Source: Deltaproteobacteria bacterium
GTDB lineage: Bacteria > Desulfobacterota > Syntrophobacteria > Syntrophobacterales > Syntrophobacteraceae
DNA: 51,735 nt
Assembly: GCA_021777755.1 (NCBI GenBank)
Contig: JAJYDE010000026.1
Coordinates: 1 to 51,735 of the forward strand
Direction: 5' to 3'
Part shown: in pieces, positions 1 through 8,672 of the stretch
Position numbering within the stretch: position 1 is the stretch's first letter
Layout of the letters: every line of letters begins with the position of its first letter
Made by a program: the position numbers and the translations under genes
Notes under the pieces: generated by a model
Seen by the model: only the letters and a program-made list of their open reading frames with translations
Databases searched by the model: none
Told to the model about the DNA's origin: nothing

Positions 1-3000
1 TCGACGAATGTCGCGAAGAGGGCATCGAGATCATTACCCTCGCCAATCCCCGGCGCATTATCGGGGAAAACGGGCGCGTCAAGGCCGTTGAATGCGTCCG
101 GATGGAACTTGGCGAACCGGATGCCAGCGGCCGCAGAAGGCCGGTTGCCATCAAGGGCTCGGAATTCATCATGGAGGTCGATGCGGTAATTGCGGCCATC
201 GGGCAGGAGTCGGACTGGGCCTGCCTTACCGAAGAATGTGCTTGCCGGCTAAGCGACTGGGGGACGATGACGGTCGATCCGCTGACATTCCAGACCCATG
301 ATTCGGATATTTTTGCGGGCGGGGACGCTGTGAGCGGTCCCAAGACCGTGATCGAAGCCATAGCCGCGGGCAAGCAGGCGGCGATTTCCATCGGCCGATT
401 CATAACAGGCGAGGATCTCGCGGAAGGGCGCCAGAAGGAGTGGAACGCGGTCGCCGAGGTCCCCATGGAGGGCATCGTCCTGAAATCTCGGGCTAAAATG
501 GCGGTACTTTCTCCCGAAACGCGCACGTCGAACTTCAAGGAAGTTCAACTGGGGTTCACGGAGGAGCAGGTCCTTGAGGAGGCCGCTCGCTGCCTGGCTT
601 GCGGCGTCTGCAGTGAATGCATGCAGTGCGTGGAAGCCTGCGTGGCCAAAGCCCCCGTTCACGATGACAAGCCCGAAGAGATGACGGTAAACGTCGGGGC
701 GATCATCGCGGCCTCGGGCTTCGATCCCTTCGATCCCTCGGCAATGGACAACTATGGCTATGGCAAATTTCCCAACGTCATCAGCTCGATGGAATTGGAG
801 CGCATCCTTTCGGCATCCGGCCCCACCCAGGGGCATCTCCTGCGTCCCTCCGACCAGACGGAGCCGAAGAAAATAGCCTGGCTCCAATGCGTTGGTTCAA
901 GGGACATTCGCAAGGGGGCGAACAAATATTGCTCGGGAGTATGCTGCACCTATGCGATCAAAGAGGCAATGATCGCCAAGGAGCACTCCAAGGATGGTCT
1001 TGACACCGCCGTCTTCTACATGGACATGCGCACCTTCGGCAAGGACTATGAAAAATATTTCAACCGGGCCAAGCAGCAGGGGGTCCGCTTCATTCGGGCC
1101 CGCGTTCACACGATCGATCCGGCCGGGGATGGAAACCTCTCGATTTCCTATGCGGATGAAAACGGGAACATGAGTGTCGAGCAGTTCGACATGGTTGTTC
1201 TCTCGGTGGGTTTGGAAGTCGGAGAGCGGTCAATGGAACTGGCCCGGCGCCTGGGAATCGAATTAAACGACAGCCGGTTTGTCAAAACCGCCCCGTTTAC
1301 TCCCGTCAACACTTCCCGCGAGGGCGTCTTCGCGTGCGGCGCCTTCCAGGGCCCCAAGGACATTCCACAGTCGGTCATGGAAGCCTCGGCGGCGGCCTGT
1401 GCGGCCAGTGGGCTTTTGACGCAGACCCGCTGGTCGGTTGCAAAGATCAAGGAAAAGCCCGTCGAGTCCAAAATGAGCATGGAACCGCCCAGGATCGGCG
1501 TTTTCGTCTGCCGGTGCGGGACCAACATCGCCGGCACGATCAACACGTCCGAACTGAGGGACTACGCCCGCTCGCTTCCCGGCGTGGTCTACGTTGAGGA
1601 AAATCTTTTTACCTGCTCTCAGGATACCCAGGTAACTCTAGCCCGGGTCATCCGCGAGCAGGGAATCAACCGTGTCGTGGTGGCCGCCTGTACGCCCAGG
1701 ACTCATGAGCCGCTTTTCCAGGAAACCCTGATGAACGCCGGGCTCAACAAGTACCTGTTCGAGATGGCCAACATCCGCAACCAGGATTCCTGGTGCCACA
1801 GCGACAACAAACCTTCGGCCACCCGAAAGGCCAAGGATCTGGTCCGCATGGCGGTCGCCAGGGTCTCTTTGCTGGCCCCCCTGGTTGAAACGCCGCTAAA
1901 TATCGTCCAGACGGGTCTTGTGATCGGAGGGGGCGTCGCAGGTCTTAGCGCCGCGCTCGGGCTTGCGCGCCAAGGTTTCCAGGTTGCCGTAATTGAAAAG
2001 GAAAGCGAACCCGGCGGCCTGTGCCGTGGAATCGGCCACACCATAGAGGGAAATAACGTTGCCGAGTTTGTCGATGAACTGATCAAGGAAGTTCGGGCCG
2101 ATAACAGGATCACCCTTTTCACGCAGGCCCGGCTTGCTGAATTTTCGGGCTACAAGGGCAATTTCCTTAGCCGCATAGATTCGGCTTCAGGGCAAACCGT
2201 GCAGATCGGCCACGGGGTCACCATAGTCGCAACAGGGGGCCGCGAGTATACGCCCAAAGAGTTCGGCTACGGCCTCAGCAGCAAAGTCATGACCCAGCTC
2301 CAACTCGATGAACTGATCCGCAAAGAGCCCGCAAATGTTTCAGGGTGGAAACGGGCGGTCATGGTCCAGTGTGTCGGGTCGCGAAACGAGCAAAATCCAA
2401 ACTGCAGCCGCGTCTGCTGCCAGAGCGCGGTCAAGCATGCCCTGGAATTGAAGAAAATGAACCCTGAAATGCAGGTTGTCATTTTGTATCGCGACATGAG
2501 GACCTACGGGCTGCTTGAAGATTACTACACCGAGGCCAGGCGCCAGGGCATCGTCTTTGCCCGCTACGATCGCGACAAGGAACCGCTTGTGAGCGTCGAT
2601 GGCCAAAGTCTGAGTGTCGAGTTCAATGACCACGTTTTGAACCGCCCGGTTCGAGTGGAGGCCGATGCGCTGATCCTTAGCGCCGCGGCCCTGCCCGCCA
2701 ATAACGATCAACTGGCGGGCATGCTCAAGCTGCCGCGAAACCCGGAGGGCTTTTTCACCGAGGCTCACGCAAAGCTGCGGCCCGTGGAGTTCGCCGCGGA
2801 AGGTATTTTCATGTGCGGTCTCGCCCACGCTCCCAAGCTCATAACCGAGACCATAGCGCAGGCCTTGGCCGTGGCCTCCCGGGCCGGGACCTTTCTGGCC
2901 TCCACCAGCCAGACGATCGGCGGAGTCGTGGCTCATGTTGATGCCGACTTGTGCGCCTCCTGCCAGGTGTGCGTGCGATGCTGTCCCTTCGGTGTTCCGA

Positions 3001-3158
3001 AAATTGAAGAAAATTATGCCTCCCGGATTAATGAGGCCCTTTGCCAGGGCTGCGGAGTCTGCGTATCCGAATGCCCGGCCAAGGCCATTGTGCTTGGAAA
3101 TTACTCGGATAACCAGGTAATGGCCCAATTGGACGCCCTGCTGGAAGGAGTGATTTGA
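1..3158 (+). CDS. hdrA: GltD-HdrA fusion flavoprotein, FAD/4Fe-4S oxidoreductase (5' end outside window)
   Basis: The reading frame is open from base 3 and has no credible start, so the gene begins upstream. The first ~400 bases encode the end of a GltD/NfnB-like NAD(P)H flavoprotein domain, with an AAIGQ motif and a GGDA FAD motif near base 318. A six-cysteine Fe-S cluster motif follows at about 591-641. Next comes an HdrA-type segment with a CVGSR...CSGVCC motif. A second, fuller HdrA module starts near base 1494 with CRCGTN, then CTPRTHE, a GGGVAG dinucleotide fold near 1926, and another CVGSR...CSRVCC motif. Two ferredoxin [4Fe-4S] motifs lie at the C-terminus (about 2950-3085). HdrA is the bifurcating subunit of heterodisulfide-reductase-like complexes; the attached GltD part suggests that NAD(P)H is one partner. 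The electron acceptor is not visible. The fold assignment is strong; the physiological role is inference. Confidence 0.9.
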   Translation, partial: DECREEGIEIITLANPRRIIGENGRVKAVECVRMELGEPDASGRRRPVAIKGSEFIMEVDAVIAAIGQESDWACLTEECACRLSDWGTMTVDPLTFQTHDSDIFAGGDAVSGPKTVIEAIAAGKQAAISIGRFITGEDLAEGRQKEWNAVAEVPMEGIVLKSRAKMAVLSPETRTSNFKEVQLGFTEEQVLEEAARCLACGVCSECMQCVEACVAKAPVHDDKPEEMTVNVGAIIAASGFDPFDPSAMDNYGYGKFPNVISSMELERILSASGPTQGHLLRPSDQTEPKKIAWLQCVGSRDIRKGANKYCSGVCCTYAIKEAMIAKEHSKDGLDTAVFYMDMRTFGKDYEKYFNRAKQQGVRFIRARVHTIDPAGDGNLSISYADENGNMSVEQFDMVVLSVGLEVGERSMELARRLGIELNDSRFVKTAPFTPVNTSREGVFACGAFQGPKDIPQSVMEASAAACAASGLLTQTRWSVAKIKEKPVESKMSMEPPRIGVFVCRCGTNIAGTINTSELRDYARSLPGVVYVEENLFTCSQDTQVTLARVIREQGINRVVVAACTPRTHEPLFQETLMNAGLNKYLFEMANIRNQDSWCHSDNKPSATRKAKDLVRMAVARVSLLAPLVETPLNIVQTGLVIGGGVAGLSAALGLARQGFQVAVIEKESEPGGLCRGIGHTIEGNNVAEFVDELIKEVRADNRITLFTQARLAEFSGYKGNFLSRIDSASGQTVQIGHGVTIVATGGREYTPKEFGYGLSSKVMTQLQLDELIRKEPANVSGWKRAVMVQCVGSRNEQNPNCSRVCCQSAVKHALELKKMNPEMQVVILYRDMRTYGLLEDYYTEARRQGIVFARYDRDKEPLVSVDGQSLSVEFNDHVLNRPVRVEADALILSAAALPANNDQLAGMLKLPRNPEGFFTEAHAKLRPVEFAAEGIFMCGLAHAPKLITETIAQALAVASRAGTFLASTSQTIGGVVAHVDADLCASCQVCVRCCPFGVPKIEENYASRINEALCQGCGVCVSECPAKAIVLGNYSDNQVMAQLDALLEGVI

Positions 3159-3253
3159 TGGAGCACTTCCAACCGGTTGTTGGGTCCGACCACACAAAAC
3201 GTAAATGCGCGAGCAAGGTCGATATGGTGGGTGTTAGGCCCATCGGGATTTAA
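3158..3253 (+). pseudogene. Short ORF after hdrA, possibly a truncated mvhD/hydrogenase Fe-S subunit start
   Basis: A 31-codon ORF starts at an ATG overlapping the hdrA stop (TGATG), behind a strong AAGGAG at 7-nt spacing. This is the placing expected of the next gene in an operon. Its first residues, MEHFQPVVG, resemble the start of the MvhD-type iron-sulfur subunits that often follow hdrA. The similarity stops at once and the frame ends at a TAA. It may be the decapitated start of a deleted mvhD, or a leader-like ORF. The resemblance is short, so confidence is low. Confidence 0.3.
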
Positions 3254-3295
3254 CTCGGGACTAAAGGCTGTTTTGATCTCAGGCCTTTCAGGTGG

Positions 3296-4711
3296 TTGAG
3301 TTTGAAAGCATCGAAGAAGCTGCCCTTGGGTTCGGAGCTTGGCAAACACTGGGAAACGATCGTTGGCGGGATCAAAGATGGCCTGATGATCGTTGACAAG
3401 GAGGGCTGCATAGTCTTTGCAAACCGTGCGCTCGCCGAGCTTACCGGCTACAGGGAGGAAGAGCTGATCGGCCAGAAATGTTCGGTCCTCGGCTGCAGCC
3501 TTTTCAATCTTGAGCGGGCTCAGGGCGGACGGCACTGGTGTGTGCTGATGCGCACCGGCGAGGTGGACTTTCGACGCTGCACCATCATGAGAAAGGACAG
3601 CAAGCTCGTCCCGGTACTGAAAAACGCCTCCCGTCTTGCAGACCAAGACGGCGAGGTGCTGGGGGCCGTGGAAACGATCACCGACCTCACGGAGATGGTG
3701 GAAAGCGACTCAAAATCCACGAGCTTCCGCCACCAGTTGGTCCACGAGGGCTCCTTTCACGGAATAATCGGCATTTCGCACACCATGCGGCCGATTTTCA
3801 GGATAATCGAAAGCGCGGCCCGTTGCGAGGTCCCCGTGCTCATTCTGGGCGAGAGCGGGACCGGCAAGGAGCTGGTTGCCCGCACCATTCACCAACTGAG
3901 CAAGCGATGCAAGAAGCCCCTGGTCAGCGTCAACTGCGCCGCCTTGAGTGAATCGTTGCTCGAAAGCGAACTCTTCGGCCATGTCAAAGGCGCCTACACG
4001 GGCGCTCACAGCGACAGGATCGGAAGATTCGAGCTTGCCCGGGGGGGCAGTGTTTTTCTCGATGAAATCGGGGATCTGTCTCCGTCCATCCAGGTGAAAC
4101 TTCTGCGGGTCTTGGAGGAAAAAACCATCGAAAGGGTCGGCGAGTCTCGGCCCGTGCCGGTCAACGTCCGCATTATCTCCGCGACAAACCAGGATCTGCG
4201 CGGCCTTCTCGAAAGCGGCCGGTTCCGCAAAGATCTCTACTTTCGTATCAATACCATCCCCATCAAGCTGCCGCCGCTGCGTGAAAGAGTCGGAGACATA
4301 CCGGTGCTCGTGGAGCAGTTCTTTGAAGAATTGAAAACCCAAACGGGCAGCGCCGTTCAAGGGATCGAAAAGGCCGCCATGGATATCTTGCAGCAATATC
4401 CATGGCCCGGCAATGTGCGTGAGCTCAAAAGCGCTCTGGCCTATGTTTTCGCCATATGCGCCGACCCGCTGGTCCAACCGGTGCATCTGCCCTCGGATCT
4501 GTTGAGCTACAGGCATCCGGCCCCGAGTCCGCACCCGGGGAAGTCCCGCATGCAGGAACTCAAAAAACAGCAGCTTGTCGAGGCCCTTGCCCAGGCAAGG
4601 GGAAACAAATCCAGGGCGGCCGAAATCCTCGGGATAAGCCGGGTAACCGTCTGGAGTCGTCTCAAACGCTACGGACTGGCCGATGATCAGCTTCGGTTCC
4701 CGGACAGATGA
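3296..4711 (+). CDS. Sigma-54-dependent activator with Cys-rich PAS domain (copy 1)
   Basis: 471 residues. The N-terminal PAS domain (about 20-135) carries cysteines C38, C62, C67, C82 and C95. The AAA+ domain has Walker A GESGTGKE (185-192), the sigma-54 contact loop written GAYTGA (232-237) instead of the usual GAFTGA, and Walker B VFLDEIGD (253-260). A Fis-type helix-turn-helix lies near 436-460. Such proteins remodel RNA polymerase-sigma-54 at enhancer-dependent promoters in response to a PAS-sensed signal. There is no receiver domain, so it is probably a one-component sensor. It starts at TTG (SLKASKK); the paralogue at 5454 also starts at TTG at the equivalent place, which supports this choice. 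It lies about 140 bases after hdrA, so control of redox genes is plausible but unproven. Confidence 0.88.
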   Translation: MSLKASKKLPLGSELGKHWETIVGGIKDGLMIVDKEGCIVFANRALAELTGYREEELIGQKCSVLGCSLFNLERAQGGRHWCVLMRTGEVDFRRCTIMRKDSKLVPVLKNASRLADQDGEVLGAVETITDLTEMVESDSKSTSFRHQLVHEGSFHGIIGISHTMRPIFRIIESAARCEVPVLILGESGTGKELVARTIHQLSKRCKKPLVSVNCAALSESLLESELFGHVKGAYTGAHSDRIGRFELARGGSVFLDEIGDLSPSIQVKLLRVLEEKTIERVGESRPVPVNVRIISATNQDLRGLLESGRFRKDLYFRINTIPIKLPPLRERVGDIPVLVEQFFEELKTQTGSAVQGIEKAAMDILQQYPWPGNVRELKSALAYVFAICADPLVQPVHLPSDLLSYRHPAPSPHPGKSRMQELKKQQLVEALAQARGNKSRAAEILGISRVTVWSRLKRYGLADDQLRFPDR

Positions 4712-4821
4712 TGGACACGCTTGCGGAAAGGGTGGTGAAGTCGGCCGGTTGGCGGCCCCGTGTTGATTGCGTATAGGAAGCCGTTTCATCCCATCTCAGG
4801 ATCGGGAGAAAGGAGAGCCCC

Positions 4822-5133
4822 ATGGCGCACGACGGGACAAGGTGTGATTTTCATCGCAGACAGATGGACACAAGGATCTTCGAATTCAACGCCGGCCTTA
4901 CGGCGACATCTCTCTACATTCTTATCTGTTCCAAAATCGAAGAAGGACAACGCCCCACTCTGAACGCGATACTCCCCTCATGGAACGCCTCAACCGAAGA
5001 ACTGGTTCTGGCGGTGGAGGAGTTGAGCCGCCTTGGAGTCCTGAGGCATGTCGGGAACTTGGACTACGACAGGGAGTTGTTTGTAAACACACGGGAAAGG
5101 TGGTCCTGGTGCAAGTGGAAGGGCTGGAGGTAA
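4822..5133 (+). CDS. Small hypothetical protein between two paralogous sigma-54 activators
   Basis: 103 residues, with an ATG behind a good AAGGAGAG ribosome site. The central part (TRIFEFNAGLTATSLYILIC, then WNASTEELVLAVEELSRLGV) predicts several helices and looks like a small winged-helix or HTH-like fold: the second stretch has the pattern of a helix feeding a turn. The C-terminus is rich in Trp, Arg and Lys. I do not recognise the family. It is encoded between two nearly identical activators, so it was probably the partner gene when the neighbour was duplicated, or was inserted between the copies. No membrane segment or signal peptide is seen. Confidence 0.55.
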   Translation: MAHDGTRCDFHRRQMDTRIFEFNAGLTATSLYILICSKIEEGQRPTLNAILPSWNASTEELVLAVEELSRLGVLRHVGNLDYDRELFVNTRERWSWCKWKGWR

Positions 5134-5453
5134 GAAAATTCACGATCACGCCCTCAAAGGGCCCGACATGAGTTGGTACCGGCGATCGGCCTCAACGCTT
5201 CTCGCGTAGGCCCCCCGATTTCCCGGAACAGATCACCCGGCTTCATACCCTCCTCGGCAAGACCCGGTTGCGAACACAATTTTCCTACTAAAATTCTCTG
5301 ATATGAGTTATGTATACTCAAGGAAATTTCTTCCAAAGTCAGGCCGCATGTCAGGCGGTTAAAAAACGAGCTTCCCTTGAGGGTTTTTTCCGCCGGCGTT
5401 TCCGCCGGAAGGTTGGAGTGGGCCCGGAGTTAAAATTTAACAGGTGCTAAACA
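5134..5453 (+). other. Intergenic region upstream of the second sigma-54 activator
   Basis: 320 bases without a supported gene. They contain an AT-rich stretch (about 5276-5335) that could hold a promoter, and an A6...T6 element around CCCTTGAGGG (5361-5389) that could act as a weak terminator. A small CCGGCG-TTTC-CGCCGG hairpin lies near 5394-5411. An AGGTG ribosome site sits 7 bases before the TTG at 5454. I see no clear -24/-12 sigma-54 promoter. Confidence 0.4.
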
Positions 5454-6839
5454 TTGAATGCGTCAAAGAAGCCTCCCTTGGGCGCCAAGCTCGAAAAATA
5501 CTGGGAAACGATCGTCGGCAGCATCAAAGATGGTGTGATGATCGTTGACAAGGAAGGCTGCATAGTCGCTGTAAACCCTGCGCTTGCCAATCTTACCGGA
5601 TACGGCGAAGAAGAATTGATCGATCGGAAGTGTTCGGTGCTCAACTGCAGCCTGTTCAATCTTGAACGGTCCCAGGGCGGCCGGCACTGGTGCGTTCTGA
5701 TGCGAACCGGCGAAGTCGATTCCCGCCGCTGCACCATAATGAGAAAGGACGGGACTTTTGTCCATGTTCTAAAAAACGCTTCCCTGCTTGAAGACCACGA
5801 CGGAACCTTGCTCGGGGCTGTCGAAACGATTACCGATGTAACCGAGATGGTTCAAAGCAATCCCCGAATAGCCGAATTCAGCCTCCGAACCGTGAGCAAG
5901 GGTTCCTTCCACGGAATGCTTGGAATTTCGGACGCCATGCAGCCGATCTTCAGAATTATCGAGGGCGCGGCCCGCTCAGAGGCCCCCGTGCTCATTCTGG
6001 GGGAAAGCGGAACGGGCAAGGAACTGGTTGCCCGCGCCATTCATCAACTGAGCCGTCGAAACAAAAATCCTTTGGTCAACGTAAACTGCGCCGCCTTGAC
6101 TGAATCCCTTCTGGAAAGCGAACTGTTCGGCCATGTAAAAGGCGCCTTCACGGGCGCTCACAGCGACAGGATCGGAAGATTCGAGCTTGCCCGGGGCGGA
6201 AGTGTTTTTCTCGATGAAATCGGTGACTTGTCGCCCTCCATCCAGGTCAAGCTGCTGCGGGTCCTGGAGGAAAAGACCATCGAACGGGTCGGCGACTCCC
6301 GATCCGTTCACGTTGACGTGCGCATTATCTCCGCCACAAACCAGGACTTGCGCGGCCTTCTTGAAACCGGCCGGTTTCGCAAGGACCTCTACTTTCGCAT
6401 CAATACCATTCCCATCAATCTGCCGCCGCTGCGCGAAAGAATCGGAGATATACCGGTGCTGGTCGAGCAGTTCTTTGAAAAATTGAAAACCAATACGGGC
6501 AGCGGGATCCAGGGGATTGAAAACGGAGCCATGGATATCCTCCTGCATTATTCCTGGCCCGGCAACGTGCGTGAGCTGAAAAGCGTTCTGGCCTACATTT
6601 TCGCTACCTGCGGCGACCCGCTGATCCAGCCGGTCCATCTGCCCTCGGACCTGCTGGGCCATAAGAACCCGGTAAGTCCGCGCATCGCGAAGTCCTGCAA
6701 ACAGGAACTGAAAAAACAGCAGCTTCTGGACGCCCTCGCCCAGGCCCGGGGCAACAAGTCCAAGGCCGCTCAGCTGCTTGGAATCAGTCGCGTGACCGTC
6801 TGGAGCCGCCTGAAACGCTACGGACTCTCGCAAGATTAG
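5454..6839 (+). CDS. Sigma-54-dependent activator with Cys-rich PAS domain (copy 2)
   Basis: 461 residues and collinear with the protein at 3296, with long identical stretches through the AAA+ domain. It has the PAS domain with the same five cysteines (C36, C60, C65, C80, C93), Walker A GESGTGKE, a canonical GAFTGA loop, VFLDEIGD and a C-terminal Fis HTH. The TTG start has AGGTG 7 bases upstream; the ATG at 5458 is out of frame. The two copies differ in the GAYTGA/GAFTGA loop, parts of the PAS domain and the linker before the HTH, so ligand and target choice may have diverged. Retained cysteines in both suggest a metal, Fe-S or thiol-redox sensor; this is inference. The gene ends just before a terminator. 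Confidence 0.88.
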   Translation: MNASKKPPLGAKLEKYWETIVGSIKDGVMIVDKEGCIVAVNPALANLTGYGEEELIDRKCSVLNCSLFNLERSQGGRHWCVLMRTGEVDSRRCTIMRKDGTFVHVLKNASLLEDHDGTLLGAVETITDVTEMVQSNPRIAEFSLRTVSKGSFHGMLGISDAMQPIFRIIEGAARSEAPVLILGESGTGKELVARAIHQLSRRNKNPLVNVNCAALTESLLESELFGHVKGAFTGAHSDRIGRFELARGGSVFLDEIGDLSPSIQVKLLRVLEEKTIERVGDSRSVHVDVRIISATNQDLRGLLETGRFRKDLYFRINTIPINLPPLRERIGDIPVLVEQFFEKLKTNTGSGIQGIENGAMDILLHYSWPGNVRELKSVLAYIFATCGDPLIQPVHLPSDLLGHKNPVSPRIAKSCKQELKKQQLLDALAQARGNKSKAAQLLGISRVTVWSRLKRYGLSQD

Positions 6840-6882
6840 CCTCCGTCCGAAAACCCGTTCCAGCCGGAGGGGCTTGTTTTTT
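6840..6882 (+). terminator. Rho-independent terminator after sigma-54 activator copy 2
   Basis: CCTCCG (6840-6845) pairs with CGGAGG (6865-6870) and is followed by a T6 run at 6877-6882. It begins immediately after the TAG stop. The loop is long at 19 bases. Confidence 0.55.
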
Positions 6883-7133
6883 CCGAAATTGCGCCGGCGC
6901 GCTGCGCGTGCTATATTTTCCCATCGAGAGCAAACCCCTTTATAATCCAAAGTCAGGAAGCCGCGTCGTCCTTGAAGACCCTCGAATTATGCCGGGGAAG
7001 ATTCGAGAGTTCAGGAAGACGAACACAAGGGCCGCGGGAAGATTTAGAAAAGAAGTTGAAAAGGGTCTTCAAAGGATCTGCCCCATAAATTTTGTTGTCA
7101 CCAATATTTTCGCAATGGAGAGATTGATCCCGA

Positions 7134-7976
7134 ATGGACACCACGATGTTTTCCGCGTTCATCTTTTCAGGGTCTCTTATGGCCGGCTTTCTTGGAGCGC
7201 TTACCGGCCTCGGGGGCGGAGTGGTGATCGTGCCTCTTTTGACCCTGGTCTTCGGTGTGGATATCCGCTACGCCATAGGGGCTTCGCTCGTCTCGGTTAT
7301 CGCCACCTCCTCGGGAGCCGCGGCGGCTTACGTGAAGGAAGGTTTTTCAAATATTCGTCTCGGAATGTTTCTGGAGATGGCGACCACCTTCGGAGCCTTT
7401 CTGGGGGCGGGCTTGGCGGCGTTGATATCGACCAAGGTCATCGCGGTGATTTTCGGGATCGTGCTTCTCTACTCCGCCTATCTTTCCTTTCGAGGCCACG
7501 AACCCGACCCCGAAGACGCAGAAGACACTCCGGACTTTCTCGCCCACTCCCTTCATCTTGACAGCTCCTATCCGGAAGGGCAGGTATCGGTTCCCTATCA
7601 CGTCCACCATGTCCCGACCGGGTTCAGCCTGATGTTTCTTGCCGGCGGACTTTCCGGACTCCTGGGGATCGGTTCGGGAGCCGTGAAAGTATTGGCCATG
7701 GACCAGGCGATGCATATCCCTTTCAAAGTTTCGACCACAACCAGCAATTTCATGATCGGCGTCACCGCGGCGGCGAGCGCGGGCGTTTATTTGAGCCGCG
7801 GATACATCGACCCGGGCCTTGCCATGCCGGTCATGCTGGGCGTTGTGGCCGGGGCGCTGCTGGGCTCGAAGGTCCTTGCCAATTCCAAGCCCACGGTTCT
7901 TCGCATTGTTTTTGCCGTGATTATAATGAACCTGGGCGTTGAAATGATCTATAACGGCATGACGGGAAGGATTTAG
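7134..7976 (+). CDS. TauE/SafE family sulfite/organosulfonate exporter-like permease
   Basis: 280 residues and strongly hydrophobic, with the two-fold repeat typical of TauE/SafE. The first half opens with GxLxGLGGG (GALTGLGGG, about 21-29) and the second with GGLSGLLGIGSG. The halves are joined by a hydrophilic Asp/Glu- and His-rich segment (roughly 120-165). About seven to eight membrane helices are expected. The family exports sulfite, sulfoacetate or related C2 sulfur compounds across the inner membrane, but the substrate cannot be read here. The gene is followed after 2 bases by a DUF1634 gene, a well-known pairing, so the two probably form one transcription unit. The longer frame from 6908 is a shadow reading. 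Confidence 0.85.
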   Translation: MDTTMFSAFIFSGSLMAGFLGALTGLGGGVVIVPLLTLVFGVDIRYAIGASLVSVIATSSGAAAAYVKEGFSNIRLGMFLEMATTFGAFLGAGLAALISTKVIAVIFGIVLLYSAYLSFRGHEPDPEDAEDTPDFLAHSLHLDSSYPEGQVSVPYHVHHVPTGFSLMFLAGGLSGLLGIGSGAVKVLAMDQAMHIPFKVSTTTSNFMIGVTAAASAGVYLSRGYIDPGLAMPVMLGVVAGALLGSKVLANSKPTVLRIVFAVIIMNLGVEMIYNGMTGRI

Positions 7977-7978
7977 CC

Positions 7979-8365
7979 ATGAGCGACAAGAAAGTCGCGC
8001 TCTCCGATGAAAAGGTCGATTTGATCATCAGCATTCTGCTGAGGGTCGGGGTGGTGATCTCTTCGCTGACGGTTCTTGCCGGAGGACTGTTCTACCTGTT
8101 ACGGCACGAAGAACAAACGCCCAACTACCATATCTTCGTGGGCGAACCCTCACAGCTCACAAGCGTACGGGGAATCATCGAAACGGCCACCACCTTGTCC
8201 GGCCGTGGAATTATCCAACTCGGTCTGCTCATCCTTATCGCCACGCCCATCATGCGTGTGGCCTTCACCGTTGTCTCGTTTCTTATTCAGAAAGACAGGG
8301 TCTATGTGGGAGTTACCCTGATCGTTTTATCGGTGCTTCTTTTCAGCCTCACCGGAGGCAGGTAG
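7979..8365 (+). CDS. DUF1634 membrane protein, partner of TauE-like permease
   Basis: 128 residues. It has three hydrophobic segments (about 19-41, 72-92, 104-124) with a short charged N-terminus and the RGIIQLGLLILIATPIMRV pattern typical of DUF1634. The start lies 2 bases beyond the permease stop, so the pair is translationally linked. DUF1634 proteins are habitually found beside TauE/SafE permeases. Their role is not established; a structural or regulatory subunit is an inference. Confidence 0.82.
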   Translation: MSDKKVALSDEKVDLIISILLRVGVVISSLTVLAGGLFYLLRHEEQTPNYHIFVGEPSQLTSVRGIIETATTLSGRGIIQLGLLILIATPIMRVAFTVVSFLIQKDRVYVGVTLIVLSVLLFSLTGGR

Positions 8366-8672
8366 ACCGCTTCCCTCCCGTTATACGACCGATCCTGCTC
8401 ACCGGTATCAATGCTCCCGCCAGGGATTGCACAAACAAAAGCGAGAGTGCCGCGACCATGGACTGGAAGTTTTGTCGGGCAGCCCGATTGCGGATCCGCG
8501 CCGGAATCATTATCTTCACCACCGTATGCAAATGACATGGCCGTTACAACCAAACGGGGGGGGGGGTGATTGCAAGGGGCTGATTGCAGAATTGCGCCAA
8601 TTGATAAAATGGATATCAAATCGGCAAAATATCGAAATAGTTTCAATTTCCATCAAAATCAAAGGAGCCATT
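8366..8672. other. Intergenic region upstream of the Met-rich exported protein
   Basis: About 300 bases with no gene I would defend. There is a run of ten or more G near 8555-8567, then an AT-rich stretch (8595-8640) that probably contains the promoter of the gene at 8673. The open frame that continues upstream of 8673 has no ribosome site and poor protein character. Confidence 0.4.

Noticed and set aside
6908-7561. Longer plus-strand ORF overlapping the TauE permease
   Set aside because: The permease frame at 7134 matches the family; this frame is Arg/Gly/Ser-rich shadow sequence.
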